NCBI GenBank assembly: GCA_945877965.1
Contig: CAMCTH010000203.1
Coordinates: 1-7,730 of the forward strand
Reading direction: 5' to 3'
DNA: 7,730 nucleotides
DNA from: Planctomicrobium piriforme
GTDB taxonomy: Bacteria; Planctomycetota; Planctomycetia; Pirellulales; PNKZ01
The notes beneath the pieces are model-generated. The model ran no database searches and had not been told where the DNA came from. It was given only the letters and a program-made list of their open reading frames with translations. Shown one piece after another: positions 6,214 to 7,730 of the stretch (its first letter is position 1; the number at the start of each line of letters is the position of its first letter). Made by a program: the position numbers and the translations under genes.

Positions 6214-7265
6214 TGGCCGAAAAGTTGGTGCAGACTAAAAAGTCCTATTACGTCGATGACGGTCAGAAGCGCGGCCCGCTGACGATGTTCCGCTTACGAC
6301 ATCACCCGCACGGGAAACATTTGTTCGGACAATGCGTCGATCGGCGGCTTGCGCTTTGGAATCTGGAGGCGGAGACCGTCAAGGTGAAGAAGGGGGAATA
6401 CGTCGTCGGCTCGCTCGTCTGTCCGCACGCGGCGGGTTGGATTCGCGGGTTCGACGTACATCCTGCCGGTGATTCGATTGTCACCGGCGGCAGCGACCGG
6501 CAATTACGGCTCTGGAAGTGGGAGGGTGACCGGCCGAGCGAGGAACCGTCGGCCGCCTCGGCGGCGCATGCAGGCTGGATCGAAGCGGTCGCTTTCTCGC
6601 CCGACGGCACTCGCCTCGCCACGGTGGGAGCCGACAAACAGCTTAAACTTTGGGACGCGGGCAAGCTCTCGCTCGTTGCGGCTGCGCCGGCTCACATCGG
6701 CTATCCGCGCGATCTCGCGTGGACGCCCGACGGGTCGCGCATCGTCACCGGCGGGGAGGACGGACAATTGCTCGTTTGGAATCCGGAGGGGCTGCAACCC
6801 GTCGCCGCGATCACGTTCGGTCAAGTCAACGATCAGCAGGGGCAGAACCCGCCGTTGAGCGGCGTCTATCGCTTAACCATCAGTCGCGACGGCCGCTGGC
6901 TGGCCGCCGCCGGAGCAAAGCAGACGGCCCTGTTCGAGTTGGCGACCGGCCAAGGAGTGGCGCTCGTCAAAGAAGCCGGCGTCGATGTCGCGTTCCATCC
7001 CCAGCACGATCTGTTGGCCGTGGGCGAAGGTCAGTTGCATGTTTGGCGTTACGACGCAGACAAGTTCTCGCCTCAGCCGCTCTCCGGCGAAAAAGAAAAA
7101 GACGGCAAGCCGAAGCCCCTCTCGCTGCCGTCGCTGTCGGGCCGGGAAATCGCCAACCTAAAACGGGGCGATTACGGACAGGGAATCAGGTTTCTCGCCG
7201 ACGACCGACGGATGGCCGTCGCAAAAGCCGACGGCATCGTGGAACTGTGGGAGCTTACCGGTTGA
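6213..7265 (+). CDS. WD40-repeat protein, seven-bladed beta-propeller
   Basis: A 350-aa protein made almost wholly of WD40 repeats. Seven blade endings are visible: LALWN (46-50), LRLWK (98-102), LKLWD (144-148), LLVWN (186-190), TALFE (238-242), LHVWR (275-279) and VELWE (343-347). Typical inner strands include FDVHPAGDSIVTGG (80-93), VAFSPDGTRLATVGA (126-140) and LAWTPDGSRIVTGG (168-181). Seven blades make one complete ring, so the protein should be a stand-alone scaffold for protein-protein contacts. A charged Lys/Pro linker (292-304) sits between blades six and seven. No signal peptide or membrane segment is seen, so it is predicted to be cytoplasmic. It starts in TGATG with the DUF1501 stop and ends in TGATG with the DUF1549 start. 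WD40 domains are known next to or fused with planctomycete DUF1549/DUF1553-type proteins; the partner here is not known. Confidence 0.92.
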   Translation: MAEKLVQTKKSYYVDDGQKRGPLTMFRLRHHPHGKHLFGQCVDRRLALWNLEAETVKVKKGEYVVGSLVCPHAAGWIRGFDVHPAGDSIVTGGSDRQLRLWKWEGDRPSEEPSAASAAHAGWIEAVAFSPDGTRLATVGADKQLKLWDAGKLSLVAAAPAHIGYPRDLAWTPDGSRIVTGGEDGQLLVWNPEGLQPVAAITFGQVNDQQGQNPPLSGVYRLTISRDGRWLAAAGAKQTALFELATGQGVALVKEAGVDVAFHPQHDLLAVGEGQLHVWRYDADKFSPQPLSGEKEKDGKPKPLSLPSLSGREIANLKRGDYGQGIRFLADDRRMAVAKADGIVELWELTG

Positions 7266-7730
7266 TGAATCTTCGCTACTGCTATGTGGCGTTCATGCTC
7301 GCAATTCCCGCCGAGTTACCGACTACGGCCGCCGAGCCGTCGTTCAATTTAGCCTTGTCGCGAACCATCGATGCCGAAATTGCCGCCGCACTCGAACGGG
7401 ACGGCCTTACGCCCTCATCGCGCGCGACCGACGCCGAAATTCTGCGTCGCGTCTACCTTGATCTGCTCGGCCGCATCCCCACGGTTCCCGAAGCCGAGTC
7501 GTACTTCGCCGAAGCCGCGCCCGACAAGCATCACGCCTTGATCGACCGGCTGCTCGTTCACCCGGAAATGCCGGCCCACTGGAAGCGAGTGGTTAATCAC
7601 TGGCTGAACGGACATCAGCCGCGCGACGGCCGGCCTCCTTACTTCGACGAATTCCTGACCTACCTGGAACGCTCACTCGCCGCCAACAAACCCTGGGACC
7701 GACTGGCCCGCGAACTGCTGCTGCCGCAAG
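7265..7730 (+). CDS. DUF1549 (PSCyt2-type) protein, N-terminal part (runs off right edge)
   Basis: 155 codons plus one base, open at the right edge. Residues 1-23 look like a Sec signal (VAFMLAIPA core, TTAA before EPS), though it is only moderately hydrophobic. The mature part begins with IDAEIAAALERDGLTPSSRA (35-54) and ATDAEILRRVYLDLLGRIPT (54-73), the hallmark start of DUF1549 (PF07583). It then shows ALIDRLLVHPEMPAHWKR (91-108) and ANKPWDRLARELLLPQ (140-155). Full-length family members usually continue into DUF1553 and total about 700-1000 aa. The function is unknown; they are thought to be envelope-associated and often accompany DUF1501. The ATG overlaps the WD40 stop by one base, and GGGAG lies 11 nt upstream. 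No cytochrome-type CxxCH motif is present in the visible part. Confidence 0.9.
   Translation, partial: MNLRYCYVAFMLAIPAELPTTAAEPSFNLALSRTIDAEIAAALERDGLTPSSRATDAEILRRVYLDLLGRIPTVPEAESYFAEAAPDKHHALIDRLLVHPEMPAHWKRVVNHWLNGHQPRDGRPPYFDEFLTYLERSLAANKPWDRLARELLLPQ

Noticed and set aside
1..7730. tRNA, rRNA, CRISPR array, insertion sequence or attachment site
   Set aside because: I looked on both strands and saw no cloverleaf, ribosomal consensus, regular spacer-repeat array, transposase or terminal repeats.

Overview
The window looks like chromosomal DNA of a planctomycete, probably Pirellulaceae-like. It is moderately GC-rich. Three DUF1501 genes with twin-arginine signals and the start of a DUF1549 (PSCyt2-type) gene lie close together with a WD40 protein. 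That family combination is strongly expanded in Planctomycetes and rare elsewhere. This assignment is inferred from family content only.

Layout, left to right. Two genes lie on the minus strand. One is the N-terminal 137 codons of a DUF1501 protein that runs off the left edge (1-413). The other is a complete VTT/TVP38-DedA-type membrane protein (675-1421). The 261 bp between them carry a good sigma70-like promoter for the DUF1501 gene and what may be a decayed coding stretch. A 130-bp divergent intergenic region (1422-1551) with a 6-bp inverted repeat separates this pair from the plus-strand genes.

The plus strand holds: a secreted right-handed beta-helix protein (1552-2946); a complete DUF1501 protein (3051-4394) whose start is fixed by a GGAGG ribosome binding site; a small 106-aa protein with a sigma-factor-like N-terminus and an unrecognised C-terminus (4506-4826); and a tight operon of DUF1501 (4927-6213), a seven-bladed WD40 propeller (6213-7265) and a DUF1549 protein cut by the right edge (7265-7730). 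The last three are joined by two identical TGATG stop/start overlaps, so translational coupling is likely.

How they may work together: DUF1501 proteins share core motifs with the alkaline phosphatase/sulfatase superfamily and carry Tat signals. The DUF1549 and beta-helix proteins have Sec-type signals. The WD40 protein has no visible signal. An envelope system that handles extracellular polymers such as sulfated polysaccharides would fit, but that is inference; nothing in the sequence identifies a substrate. I see no tRNA, rRNA, CRISPR array, insertion sequence or attachment site. The least explained items are the small sigma-like chimera and the DUF1501-WD40-DUF1549 coupling.
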